A stretch of 64,000 nt of DNA, taken from the NCBI GenBank assembly GCA_964407925.1, contig CAYOXM010000005.1:8454-72453 (forward strand). The letters are read 5' to 3'. Below, one piece after another: positions 23,510 through 32,357 of this stretch. Under the pieces are notes generated by a model, which was given only the letters and a program-made list of their open reading frames with translations, did no database searches and was not told the DNA's origin. The first letter of the stretch is position 1. Each line of letters begins with the position of its first letter. Source of the DNA: CAYOXM01 sp964407925 (lineage in GTDB: Bacteria > Patescibacteriota > Patescibacteriia > SG8-24). A program made the position numbers and the translations under genes.

Positions 23510-24283
23510 TTACGCCGTCTCCATCTTCCTACTCACGCTCCAAAGCAGTGCAAAGAGCTGCTCATACGTCTCGCGAAGCGCCCTGCTCTCCACCGTCCAA
23601 GCCAGCCCTTCGTCCTTCGTCGTGAAGAACGCCACCGTGTCGTCCCAGAACATGAGCGACGTGCGGAAGGCAAGCTCTTTCGGGAGGAATTTCGCCTCGC
23701 GAAGCTCGCGCTCGTGGGTCGCCGCCGAGTATCGCTTGATTTCGCGTGCTTGCACGCGGAGGCTCTTGAGCCGGACGCCCTTCGCGACCCGGCGGCGCGA
23801 GAAATGGAACCGTTCGCCGAGAATATCCTGGAGATCCTTCGCCGCGACGATCTCGCAGACGAGCTTTTCCTTGGCCGCAAGCGCCTGATGGAACACGTCG
23901 GTTACGCGTTCGCGGTAGTAGACGCGAATTTTCGGCTGGACCGCCGTCTCCGCCTTCAGCTTCTTGAGGACGGGGATGACGCCGGCGAGTTCCTCGGACT
24001 GCCGTTCGACGATGGCACGGAGCACTGCCGGGTCGTACGCCTCATAGGCGTGACGCGACTTCCGTTTCGTGACTTTTACGAGACCGATCTCGGCGAGGCG
24101 GGCGAGCACCGACTGCGCGGTCGTCAGCGGAAGGCCGGCTGCGCGGCTGACGGGGGAGAGCGTCGTGAGCCCGAGCGGGAGCAGGGCCAGGTACGCTGCT
24201 CGCTCATTCGGTCCCAAGCCGAAACGCGAGAGCACCTCGTCGATTTCCTTGCGTTGTGCGGCCGTTACGGCGGAAGACGGCAT
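23510..24283 (-). CDS. TrmB-family winged-helix transcriptional regulator
   Basis: A 257-aa regulator. The N-terminal winged helix (residues 10-75) reads VLSRFGLGPNERAAYLALLPLGLTTLSPVSRAAGL, then SVLARLAEIGLVKVTKRKSRHAYEAYDP. The C-terminal half (VYYRERVTDVF... then GVRLKSLRVQAREIKRYSA) is the effector domain seen in many Patescibacteria TrmB proteins. The promoter (24328-24355) and a perfect palindrome touching the start codon (24286-24303) suggest autorepression. Start ATG 24283. Confidence 0.88.
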   Translation of the reverse strand: MPSSAVTAAQRKEIDEVLSRFGLGPNERAAYLALLPLGLTTLSPVSRAAGLPLTTAQSVLARLAEIGLVKVTKRKSRHAYEAYDPAVLRAIVERQSEELAGVIPVLKKLKAETAVQPKIRVYYRERVTDVFHQALAAKEKLVCEIVAAKDLQDILGERFHFSRRRVAKGVRLKSLRVQAREIKRYSAATHERELREAKFLPKELAFRTSLMFWDDTVAFFTTKDEGLAWTVESRALRETYEQLFALLWSVSRKMETA

Positions 24284-24285
24284 AT

Positions 24286-24303
24286 TTACGAATTATTTCG
24301 TAA
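24286..24303. promoter_or_regulatory. Putative operator of the TrmB-type regulator
   Basis: TTACGAA-TTAT-TTCGTAA, a perfect 7-4-7 palindrome in an AT-rich island between the -10 and the regulator start codon. Confidence 0.6.
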
Positions 24304-24327
24304 TAATTTGTTACTCTTTCTGAGCTT

Positions 24328-24355
24328 ATTTTAGAATAAAATACGTTATTGTCAA
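24328..24355 (-). promoter_or_regulatory. Promoter of the TrmB-type regulator
   Basis: TTGACA, 16-nt spacer, TAAAAT on the minus strand. Confidence 0.75.
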
Positions 24356-24465
24356 TATTTTCTCCGAATTTTTACGGTGTAATTTTGCGGTTCATGGCAT
24401 CGTGGCGGTGTCAGCGAGGGGGCTGGTCCCTCGCTGCATGATCCTTGCAACAGACGGAGGACGTC

Positions 24466-24714
24466 ATGAAAGTGCTCAAGGAAGGGAAGTGGAACGTGCC
24501 GTGGACGATGGAAGTCACGTGCACGACCTGCGAAGCGAAGCTGCTTGTCGAGGAGGTGGACGTAAAGCCGACCTACGATACGCACAACGCGTTCTACTGC
24601 CTCTGCGCGATCTGCGGTAAGGAGAACAAGCTTCTCGCCAAAGACATCACGCTTCGCGTGCGGGAGGCGGTCGAGAAGAAGCGGGCATACGATCGCGGCG
24701 GCTACTTGGACTGA
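24466..24714 (+). CDS. Small zinc-ribbon protein, 82 aa
   Basis: An 82-aa soluble protein with two CxxC knuckles (CTTCEAK and CAICGKEN) about 28 residues apart, a probable zinc ribbon. The sequence before the first knuckle (GKWNVPWTMEVTCTTC) looks like the strand that packs on such ribbons. The start is ATG 24466, 4 nt after GGAGGAC; an ATG seven codons upstream has no Shine-Dalgarno. It lies divergent from the TrmB regulator across the AT-rich operator region, so it could be a target. The function is unknown. Confidence 0.65.
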   Translation: MKVLKEGKWNVPWTMEVTCTTCEAKLLVEEVDVKPTYDTHNAFYCLCAICGKENKLLAKDITLRVREAVEKKRAYDRGGYLD

Positions 24715-24717
24715 CGG

Positions 24718-24743
24718 AGCCCGGACGCTTGTCCGGGCTTTTT
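24718..24743 (+). terminator. Terminator of the zinc-ribbon gene
   Basis: AGCCCGGAC-GCTT-GTCCGGGCT-TTTT. Confidence 0.85.
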
Positions 24744-24756
24744 CGTAATAAAAGAA

Positions 24757-24776
24757 CCGGGCGCAAGCGCGCCCGG
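24757..24776 (-). terminator. Terminator of the DsbD-like gene
   Basis: CCGGGCGC / GCGCCCGG stem followed by a T-rich tail on the minus strand. Confidence 0.7.
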
Positions 24777-24781
24777 CGTGT

Positions 24782-25990
24782 TCACTTCTTCATTTCTTCG
24801 ACCTTGTCGAGGACCTTGAGGAACGCCTCGGGATCCTTGTAGCCCATGACGCGTCCCATTTCCCGGCAGTCGCCGTCGATGAAGACGACGGTCGGCAGGC
24901 CTTGGACGCGCGCTGCCATCGCGACATCGGGATTCTCGTCGACGTTGACGTGAATCGCGCCGTAGCCGCGCAGGCGCTTGATGACGCGGGGGTCCGCGAG
25001 CGTGGTCTGCTCGAGCTCCTTGCAGAAGCCGCACCAATCGGCGCCGAAGACGACGACCGTCACCGGTTTTGCCCGGCACGTCTTCGGAAGGCAGGACGCG
25101 TCTTCGGATTCGACGCACCAATCGATCCCGGCGGGAGCCGCGAGCGCGACGTTCATGACGAGCGCCGCGCCGACGAGTGACGCGACGAGCGCGAGCGACT
25201 TCCTCGCCCTGTCGACGAGTCCGCCGTCGAACGACAGGTAAACGGCGCCGGCGAGGAAACCGAAGACGACGAGCGCGATGCCGGCGACGTACGAGCCGCG
25301 GCCTTGCAGCGCGGGAACCGCCAGCCGCAGGAACCAGAACGATCCTGCCGCGAGCGCCACGCCGAACAGGCTTTTCACCGCCTGCATCCACGCGCCGCCC
25401 TTCGGCAGCTTGAGCGCCAGCGAGCTGAGCAGCAGGAAGGGGAGGCCGAAGCCGATCGCGTACGAGGCGAGCATCAGCGCGCCGAATCCCGCGTTCCGCG
25501 TCGTCCCGACGTAGGTCAGGATGCCGACGAGCACCGGGCCGATGCACGGCATCGCGACGATGCCGGCGACGAGTCCCATGGCGAACGCGCCTGCCGGGCC
25601 CGCGCCGCCGGTTTTCGCGGCGAGACGTTGGAGGGAGCCGGGGATGCCGAGTTCGAACAGCCCGAAGGCGTTCGCCGACATGAGCGCGAGGAGCGCGGCG
25701 AGCGTGAAATTGACGGCGACGTTGCCGGCGAGCGCGCCGAACACCCTGCCAGTCAGCCCCGAAAGGAGGCCGAGGGCGGTGAACGAGGCGACAATGCCCG
25801 CGACGTAGAGCGCGCCGCGTGCCAGTGCCTGTCGGCGCGGGGTGTCGCGCTTCACGCCGATGACGCCGAGCGTGATCGGGACCATCGGCAGGACGCAGGG
25901 CGTCGCCACCGACAGCAACCCCGCGAGGAACGCCGCGGCGAGCGCGACGAGCGGACCGCCCGCGAGCAGGCGGGTGACGGCATCTTCCAT
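24782..25990 (-). CDS. DsbD/CcdA-type thiol:disulfide membrane protein with a C-terminal thioredoxin domain
   Basis: A 402-aa reductant-transfer protein. The membrane part (eight predicted helices, about residues 10-275) has the two redox Cys of the DsbD beta domain, in ATPCVLPMVP and AMPCIGPVLVG. The C-terminal thioredoxin domain (about 300-402) has the active site GADWCGFCKELE and the cis-Pro loop GLPTVVF. There is no N-terminal alpha domain. A short extra loop (WCVESEDASCLPKTC) brings three more Cys. It should carry electrons from cytoplasmic thioredoxin outward. The start is ATG 25990 with GGAGT upstream. Confidence 0.92.
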   Translation of the reverse strand: MEDAVTRLLAGGPLVALAAAFLAGLLSVATPCVLPMVPITLGVIGVKRDTPRRQALARGALYVAGIVASFTALGLLSGLTGRVFGALAGNVAVNFTLAALLALMSANAFGLFELGIPGSLQRLAAKTGGAGPAGAFAMGLVAGIVAMPCIGPVLVGILTYVGTTRNAGFGALMLASYAIGFGLPFLLLSSLALKLPKGGAWMQAVKSLFGVALAAGSFWFLRLAVPALQGRGSYVAGIALVVFGFLAGAVYLSFDGGLVDRARKSLALVASLVGAALVMNVALAAPAGIDWCVESEDASCLPKTCRAKPVTVVVFGADWCGFCKELEQTTLADPRVIKRLRGYGAIHVNVDENPDVAMAARVQGLPTVVFIDGDCREMGRVMGYKDPEAFLKVLDKVEEMKK

Positions 25991-26063
25991 TGGTGACTCC
26001 TGTGCGGAAAAAGGGCCACGTCCACTGTGCCACACGCCGGCGTCGTGTAAAGCGGGAAAACGA

Positions 26064-26086
26064 AAAGCCGGCGGTGGGCCGGCTTT
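26064..26086 (-). terminator. Terminator of the 175-aa lipoprotein gene
   Basis: AAAGCCGGC / GCCGGCTTT stem with a TTTTCGTTTTCC minus-strand tail. Confidence 0.75.
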
Positions 26087-26098
26087 GCGCGTCGCGGG

Positions 26099-26626
26099 TT
26101 ACCTGAGTTCTCCGCAGACGGCGTAGGGGAGCTTGCCGTCGACGGGATCGCGCTTCACCTTGAGCGCCTGCTCGGCCTTGTCGATGATCGCGGTGAGGTT
26201 GACGTCGAGCACCGTGGAAGATTTTCCGTTCACGACCGGCGCGAGCGGATACTGCACCTCGGCTTGGGCGGCGGCGCAGTTTCCGGAGTAGATCGCCGCC
26301 GGCTGCGACACGTCGGGATTCGGTCCGGCGAGCGCGATGTCGATGCGGGTCTCGTTGCCCGGGAGGTCGGTGAGCGTGGCAGTACCGGACTGCTTCCAGT
26401 CGCCGACGGCCCTGAGTTTCACGGTGACTTTGCGCGCCGCCGGAGCAGGGGCAGGCGCCGCCGGAGCCGATGTGGGCGGAGCGCCCGCCGGCGGTTCGAC
26501 CGGCGCGATGACCGCGTTCGGGGACTCCGCCGGGGCGACGTTCGACGGCGCGACGGTCTTCGTCGCACAGCCGGCGCCGACGACGAGGAGCGAGAGGGCG
26601 GCGATGCGGGTAGCGAATCGGGACAT
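26099..26626 (-). CDS. Lipoprotein with a CHRD-like domain
   Basis: A 175-aa predicted lipoprotein: signal sequence and lipobox VVGAGC, a Pro/Ala-rich stalk (residues 25-65), then a compact C-terminal domain. The order KQSGTATLTDLPGNETRIDIALAG, IYSGNC, YPLAPVVNGKSSTVLDV resembles CHRD-type domains, in which a small ligand Cys or His pair follows a beta sandwich. This is a by-eye match. The start is ATG 26626; a promoter at 26654-26683 leaves a short leader without a Shine-Dalgarno. Confidence 0.7.
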   Translation of the reverse strand: MSRFATRIAALSLLVVGAGCATKTVAPSNVAPAESPNAVIAPVEPPAGAPPTSAPAAPAPAPAARKVTVKLRAVGDWKQSGTATLTDLPGNETRIDIALAGPNPDVSQPAAIYSGNCAAAQAEVQYPLAPVVNGKSSTVLDVNLTAIIDKAEQALKVKRDPVDGKLPYAVCGELR

Positions 26627-26653
26627 ATTTTTGGTGAAGGTTAATCGGCGGTA

Positions 26654-26683
26654 AGTATAGGCACTTTTTGAGGCTTTTGTCAA
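26654..26683 (-). promoter_or_regulatory. Promoter of the CHRD-like lipoprotein gene
   Basis: TTGACA, 18-nt spacer, TATACT on the minus strand. Confidence 0.7.
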
Positions 26684-26752
26684 TTCGCCCGACGGCAAAA
26701 TATCGTGATACCTGAGTCATTTTTCCGCACTACGCGCTACGTCCGCGACCGC

Positions 26753-26780
26753 TTGACAAAACAGGCGTAACGTATAGGGT
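26753..26780 (+). promoter_or_regulatory. Promoter of the OmpA/ABC operon
   Basis: TTGACA, 16-nt spacer, TAGGGT. No other promoter or terminator is obvious until 32188, so it probably drives all five genes. Confidence 0.6.
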
Positions 26781-26887
26781 TGGCTGTTGCTCTTTGACAA
26801 CACCAAACGGAAGGCAAAAACAGACTCGGTCCACCAGCATTCGGACCCGAACCCCGATTACGCATTTCCGAAAAAGGAGGCAGCATC

Positions 26888-27550
26888 ATGTCCGATTCCG
26901 AGGAGAAGAAGAGCGGAGGATTCCTTGGCGCAATCAAGGGCGCGCTCTTCGATGAAGAGCCCGACAAGCCCAAGCCCGCCGCGCCCGCAAGGCCGTCCGG
27001 CGGTTACGTCGCGCCCGTGGCGCAGCAGGCATACGCGCCGCAGGGCCAGGCCGCTCCCGACCCCGAGATCCGCAAGGTGCTCGAGGTCGACGTGCAGGCC
27101 GCCGCGAAACCGGCGTTCAGCCAGTTCGAGGCGATGAGCGCAAGCATGGCGCCCGTCATCCCGGACGAGTTCACCAGGTTCCGCGCCGTGCTCGCCGCGC
27201 TCACGCCGCAAGGCGTGACGCTCGACGCCATCATGTTCGACGTGGACGAGTGCCTTCAGGCGCTCGACCAGAAGGAACGCGAGGCGCAGCAGGCGGCCGC
27301 GACCGCGCGCAAGAAGTCGGTCGGCGCGCTCGAGGCGTCCGTCGCGCAGAAGCGCGAACGCATCGCCGCCATGAAGGCGGAGATTGCCGCGCTCGAACGG
27401 TCGACGGCGGAGGAAGAGTCTTCCATCGCCGCCGAGAGCGCCCACATCGACGCGACGCAGCGGCGCTTCGCCGCGACTGCCGCGCAGTTCCGCGCCGAAC
27501 TTACGGCGAAGAAGCAACAGATTTCCCGACTCGGGAAAGGAGCACAGTGA
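26888..27550 (+). CDS. Coiled-coil protein, first gene of the OmpA/ABC operon
   Basis: A 220-aa soluble protein. A short Gly/Leu-containing amphipathic segment (GGFLGAIKGALFDEE, residues 10-24) could touch the membrane. A Pro-rich linker follows, then a helical domain (about 60-120) and a long coiled coil (about 122-215: LEASVAQKRERIAAMKAEIAALE and similar). No enzyme motif is seen. AAAGGAGG precedes ATG 26888. The stop overlaps the next start (TGATG), so translation is coupled to the 341-aa membrane protein. It is probably a structural partner of the transporter. Confidence 0.72.
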   Translation: MSDSEEKKSGGFLGAIKGALFDEEPDKPKPAAPARPSGGYVAPVAQQAYAPQGQAAPDPEIRKVLEVDVQAAAKPAFSQFEAMSASMAPVIPDEFTRFRAVLAALTPQGVTLDAIMFDVDECLQALDQKEREAQQAAATARKKSVGALEASVAQKRERIAAMKAEIAALERSTAEEESSIAAESAHIDATQRRFAATAAQFRAELTAKKQQISRLGKGAQ

Positions 27551-28575
27551 TGGCTGACCTTCAGAAAATGGCAAGCAAGTCCTTCTGGCAGAAGCCGGAG
27601 GGAACCACGGGCAAGATCGTCCTCGGCGCGTTCGCCGTGGCCGGCGGCCTCCTCGTGTACAAGTACCTGCCCATTCTCCTCGAATGGCTGGTGGCGGTGC
27701 TCGAGAACGCCGTCTACGCGGGCATCCTGGGCGTCGTCCTGCTCGTGCTGACCTCGCCGATCTGGAACAGCAGGGTCCGCACCCTCTGTTCCTACATGGC
27801 GCGCAGCTTCCTCCGGATGATCACCGGCTGGTTCGTCGAGATCGATCCCATCGGGATCCTCAAGAACTACGTCGAGGACCTGAAGAAGTCGCTCGCGACC
27901 ATGGACAAGCAGATCGCCAACCTGAACGGCACCATCCAGCGGCTGCGCGGCATCATCGCGCAGAACGCCGCCGAACGGGAACAGAGCCTGAAGCTCGCCG
28001 GCGTCGCCCAACAGAAGGGCGTCCGGTCCGCGCTCGTCCTCAATTCCCGCAAGGCCGGCCGCCTGAAGCAGTCGAACGTCACGCTGCAGGCGCTGCTCAC
28101 GAAGATGGAGGCGCTCTACAAGCTCCTCGGCAAGCTCCGCGAGACCTCGGACTTCACCATCCAGGACATGGAGGACGAAGTTCGGGTCAAGGAGCAGGAG
28201 CGCAAGGCGATCCTCGCCGGTTACGGCGCGTTCTCGTCGGCGCTCAAGGTGCTGAAGGGGGATCCCGACAAGCGGGCCCTCTTCGATCAGGCGATGGAGT
28301 ACCTCGCGGAGGACTACGCCAAGAAGGTCGGCGAGATCGAGGACTTCATGAAGGTCTCCGAAGGCTTCATCGCTTCCGTCGACCTCGAGAACGGCGTGTT
28401 CGAAGAGGACGCGCTGGCGGAGCTCGAGAAGCGCCTCGACGCGCAGACCGAGCAGCTGCTCCTTTCGCCCGTCGAGCGCCGCGTCCGCGTGGACGCGACG
28501 GTCGGCGACGACGACGCTCCCGTTCCCGACGGCGGTGACGCGAGCGTGCAGAGCCTCTTCGAACGCAGGAAGTGA
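27550..28575 (+). CDS. Membrane-anchored coiled-coil protein, second gene of the OmpA/ABC operon
   Basis: A 341-aa protein. Two hydrophobic helices near the N-terminus (about residues 20-72: GKIVLGAFAVAGGLLVY and ILLEWLVAVLENAVYAGILGVVLLVL) are followed by an amphipathic linker and a long helical region with a coiled coil (DLKKSLATMDKQIANLNGTIQRLRGIIA). An acidic tail closes it. No family is recognised. The start codon overlaps the stop of the previous gene, and AAAGGAG lies upstream. With its partner it may form a spoke or stator-like assembly around the ABC permease. This is inference from operon context only. Confidence 0.72.
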   Translation: MADLQKMASKSFWQKPEGTTGKIVLGAFAVAGGLLVYKYLPILLEWLVAVLENAVYAGILGVVLLVLTSPIWNSRVRTLCSYMARSFLRMITGWFVEIDPIGILKNYVEDLKKSLATMDKQIANLNGTIQRLRGIIAQNAAEREQSLKLAGVAQQKGVRSALVLNSRKAGRLKQSNVTLQALLTKMEALYKLLGKLRETSDFTIQDMEDEVRVKEQERKAILAGYGAFSSALKVLKGDPDKRALFDQAMEYLAEDYAKKVGEIEDFMKVSEGFIASVDLENGVFEEDALAELEKRLDAQTEQLLLSPVERRVRVDATVGDDDAPVPDGGDASVQSLFERRK

Positions 28576-28638
28576 CCGCACGTCGCGGTCGCGCAACCCC
28601 GAACCAGAAGCTACAGACCGAGAAGGAGAATCCGAACA

Positions 28639-30441
28639 ATGGCAAAGCTGAAGACCGGACCCAAGGTGGCACTCGCCGTCATCGGCATCGGTGCCGCGAT
28701 CTACGGAGCGCGGTACTACGTCGTGAACCACGGCAGCGCCAAACAGCAGTCCACCGTACCGACGACCACGGAACAGCTCGCCGACTTCAAGGAGACGACG
28801 ACCGCCGACAACGGCGGCGGCACGTTCTCCCTGCCGTCGACGGCTCCGGCATCGATGCCGGGCTCGCCGATCAAGATGCTCGTGATCCCCTGGAACGCCC
28901 AGATGGGTCTCGCGCTCGCGAACGGCGGCACGGCCACGATGCAGGGCAGCCTCATGCAGAAGAACGGGGTCAACCTGGCGATCGAGCGCCAGGACGACTA
29001 CGGGAAGATGCAGGAGGCGCTCGTCGCGTGCGCGACGCAGCTCTCGAAGGGGGCCAAGCAGTGCGCGAACGGCGCGAACTTCGTCACCATCATGGGTGAC
29101 GCCGGCCCCGCGTTTTTCGCCGGCCTCAACGCCCAGCTCGAGAAGCTGGGCGCCGAGTACCGCGCGGAGATCGTCGGTTCCGCCGGCCGTTCGTTCGGCG
29201 AGGACAAGTTCATGGCCCCCCAGGCCGTGAAGTCCGACCCCAAGAAGGCGGGTCCCGGCCTGCTCGTCGCGGGCGTCCTCAAGGACGGCGACTGGAACAT
29301 CGCGCTGTTCTGGGCCCGCGAGAACGAGATCTGCAACAACCCCGACGTCACGACCTACGATCCGGACTGCCTCAACTGGGTGGGCACGTCGAGCTTCGTC
29401 GAAGCCGACGAGAAGTACATCCAGGGGGCGTGCGAGGAGCGTCCGGTCGTGCAGAAGGGCAAGAAGACCGGCGCGACCAAGCGCGTCTGCGTGAACGGCG
29501 TCGTCACCTGGACTCCGGGTGACGTGGCGGTCGCGCAGAAGAAGGGCGGGCTCGTGTCCGTCCTCTCGACCCGCGAGAACGGCTCGCAGATGGCGAACGC
29601 CATCATCGGCATCCGCAAGTGGAACCGCGAGAACCGCGGGACCGTGAAGTCGATGCTGAAGGCCGTCTTCGAGGGCGGCGACCAGGTCAAGCGCGGCGGC
29701 CAACCCGTCCTCATGCGGGCGGCGAAGGCCAGCGCCGAGATCTACAAGGAGGAGACGGCGGCCTACTGGGCGAAGTACTATCGCGGCGTCGAAGAGGCGG
29801 ATGCGACGGGCAACCTCGTTCCCCTCGGCGGCTCGCGCGTCTTCACCTTGGCGGACAACCTCCGCTACTTCGGACTCGAGTCCGGGGCCGCGAACGCCTA
29901 CGCTGCCGCGTACAAGCTGTTCGGCGACATCGCCAAGCAGCAGTACCCGCAGGACCTCCCGACGTATCCGCCGGTGGAACAGGTGGTCGACACCTCGTAC
30001 ATCCGCGAGATCGCCGACGAGGGCATGGCGAAGGGCGCGGTCGACACCCAGAAGTTCGACGACCCCGCGGCCGCGACCGAGACGCTGGCCAAGCGCTCGT
30101 GGCGCATCACGTTCGAGACCGGCAGCGCCGGCTTCGGACCGAGCGCCGCGAAGGAGCTCGACCAGCTGCTCGCGGTGCTCGTCGTCGCGAGCGACACGTA
30201 CGTCGAGATTCACGGCCATACCGACAACGTCGGATCCCCCGCGGGAAACGTGTCCCTCTCCGAGGCGCGCGCGAACGCGGTGAAGCGGTATCTCGAGCAG
30301 AAGGCGCCGGCGGACTTCCCGACGGGCCGCATCAAGACGGTCATCGGACACGGCCAGAGCGATCCGGTGGCGTCGAACGCGACGAACGAGGGCCGCGCCC
30401 TCAACCGTCGCGTCGACATCGTCATCAAGTCGACCCGCTAG
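28639..30441 (+). CDS. Membrane-anchored solute-binding-like protein with a C-terminal OmpA peptidoglycan-binding domain
   Basis: A 600-aa protein. An N-terminal anchor (residues 9-30) leads to a large extracytoplasmic domain. That domain resembles periplasmic substrate-binding proteins of SsuA/TauA-type ABC importers: SPIKMLVIPWNAQMGLALANGG, NGVNLAIERQDDYGKMQEALVACATQ, then a C-terminal lobe. The last 100 residues are a canonical OmpA-like domain (WRITFETGSAGFGPSAAKELDQL, VEIHGHTDNVGSPAGNVSLS, GHGQSDPVASNATNEGRALNRRVDI), which normally grips peptidoglycan. AGAAGGAG precedes ATG 28639. A binding protein tethered to the wall in a probable monoderm is unusual. The fold of the middle domain is inferred. 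Confidence 0.82.
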   Translation: MAKLKTGPKVALAVIGIGAAIYGARYYVVNHGSAKQQSTVPTTTEQLADFKETTTADNGGGTFSLPSTAPASMPGSPIKMLVIPWNAQMGLALANGGTATMQGSLMQKNGVNLAIERQDDYGKMQEALVACATQLSKGAKQCANGANFVTIMGDAGPAFFAGLNAQLEKLGAEYRAEIVGSAGRSFGEDKFMAPQAVKSDPKKAGPGLLVAGVLKDGDWNIALFWARENEICNNPDVTTYDPDCLNWVGTSSFVEADEKYIQGACEERPVVQKGKKTGATKRVCVNGVVTWTPGDVAVAQKKGGLVSVLSTRENGSQMANAIIGIRKWNRENRGTVKSMLKAVFEGGDQVKRGGQPVLMRAAKASAEIYKEETAAYWAKYYRGVEEADATGNLVPLGGSRVFTLADNLRYFGLESGAANAYAAAYKLFGDIAKQQYPQDLPTYPPVEQVVDTSYIREIADEGMAKGAVDTQKFDDPAAATETLAKRSWRITFETGSAGFGPSAAKELDQLLAVLVVASDTYVEIHGHTDNVGSPAGNVSLSEARANAVKRYLEQKAPADFPTGRIKTVIGHGQSDPVASNATNEGRALNRRVDIVIKSTR

Positions 30442-30571
30442 CACCGCCTTCCGCATGGTGCGTCCACGCTGCCCGACCCTGGAGTCATCCACGGTCGGGC
30501 GTTTTTCCGAGAAGCTTTCCCCGCAAGGAGAAGGCCGCTCGGAACGAACGATCCAACGGAGGTCATTGCAA

Positions 30572-31357
30572 ATGAAGGCACTCTTGTCGTCCTTCTCGCC
30601 CAATCGCGTCGTGTCGAGGAACGTCCTCCGACTCGTCGCGATGCTCTGGGCGGGACTGTTCCTGGCATGGTGGGCCGTGTTCCCGCCGCGCGTCGTGCCC
30701 AAGCCGACGGAGGTCCTCGGGGCCTTCGGCGACCTGTGGTCCAATGCGTCATTCGGGCAGGAGATCGTCACGAGCCTCTGGCTCAACGCCGAAGCTATCG
30801 CGCTCTCGACGGCGATCTCCCTCGGCCTCGCGTACCTCACGGTGCTGCCGGGCGCACGCCCGGTCATCGCCGCGATCTCGAAACTGCGGTTCCTGGGGCT
30901 CACCGGCCTCACGTTCCTCTTCGGCCTCTACCTCGAGGGCCACGCGCTCAAGGTCTGGCTGCTCGTCTTCGGCATGACGGTGTTCTACGTCACGTCCATG
31001 TCGTCGGTCGTGGCGGCCATCCCGAAGGAACAGTTCGACCACGCGCGTACGCTCCGGATGAGCGAGTGGCGGACGGTCCACGAGGTGGTGGTCCTCGGCA
31101 CCTTCGACCAGGCGCTCGAGGCGCTGCGACAGAACGCGGCCATCGGCTGGATGATGCTCACCATGGTGGAGGGTCTCGTCCGCTCCGAGGGCGGCATCGG
31201 CGCGCTGCTGCTCAACGAGAACAAGCACTTCAAGCTGGACGCGGTGTTCGCCATCCAGATCACCATTCTCGCCGTCGGCCTGCTGCAGGACTACGGCATC
31301 GGCCTGCTTCGCAGGACGCTCTGTCCGTACGCGGACCTGCGCCTGGAGAGGAAGTGA
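30572..31357 (+). CDS. ABC transporter permease (SsuC/TauC-like)
   Basis: A 261-aa integral membrane permease. Six hydrophobic segments are seen. The EAA-like cytoplasmic loop (QFDHARTLRMSEWRTVHEVVVLGTFDQALEALRQNAAIGW) marks the binding-protein-dependent importer class. PPRVVPKPTEVLGAFGDL near the N-terminus is typical of nitrate/sulfonate/taurine permeases. The start is ATG 30572 with GGAGGT upstream. It lies between the OmpA-type protein and the ATPase. Confidence 0.88.
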   Translation: MKALLSSFSPNRVVSRNVLRLVAMLWAGLFLAWWAVFPPRVVPKPTEVLGAFGDLWSNASFGQEIVTSLWLNAEAIALSTAISLGLAYLTVLPGARPVIAAISKLRFLGLTGLTFLFGLYLEGHALKVWLLVFGMTVFYVTSMSSVVAAIPKEQFDHARTLRMSEWRTVHEVVVLGTFDQALEALRQNAAIGWMMLTMVEGLVRSEGGIGALLLNENKHFKLDAVFAIQITILAVGLLQDYGIGLLRRTLCPYADLRLERK

Positions 31358-31360
31358 CCC

Positions 31361-32182
<822 letters not shown>

Positions 32183-32187
32183 CAACG

Positions 32188-32216
32188 ACGCCCCGCTTTC
32201 CGCGGGGCGTTTTTTT
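32188..32216 (+). terminator. Terminator of the OmpA/ABC operon
   Basis: ACGCCCCGC / GCGGGGCGT followed by TTTTTT. Confidence 0.9.
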
Positions 32217-32280
32217 CGGAGCCGCTGCTGTTGCCCGCAAATGCCCGTCCCCCCGCCCTTCTTATCGGTAGCAGCTACCG

Positions 32281-32309
32281 TTGACGTCTGGCTGGGCGGG
32301 TGTTATCGT
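32281..32309 (+). promoter_or_regulatory. Promoter of the Gfo/Idh/MocA gene
   Basis: TTGACG, 17-nt spacer, TATCGT. Confidence 0.6.
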
Positions 32310-32357
32310 CAGTCGTCGTTCCTTGTCATGAGCACGTCCCTTCAACGGAGGATGAGC

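Noticed and set aside
27256..30912. 1218-residue minus-strand frame opposite the OmpA operon
   Set aside because: Antisense shadow of high-GC coding DNA; no motif, Shine-Dalgarno or promoter.
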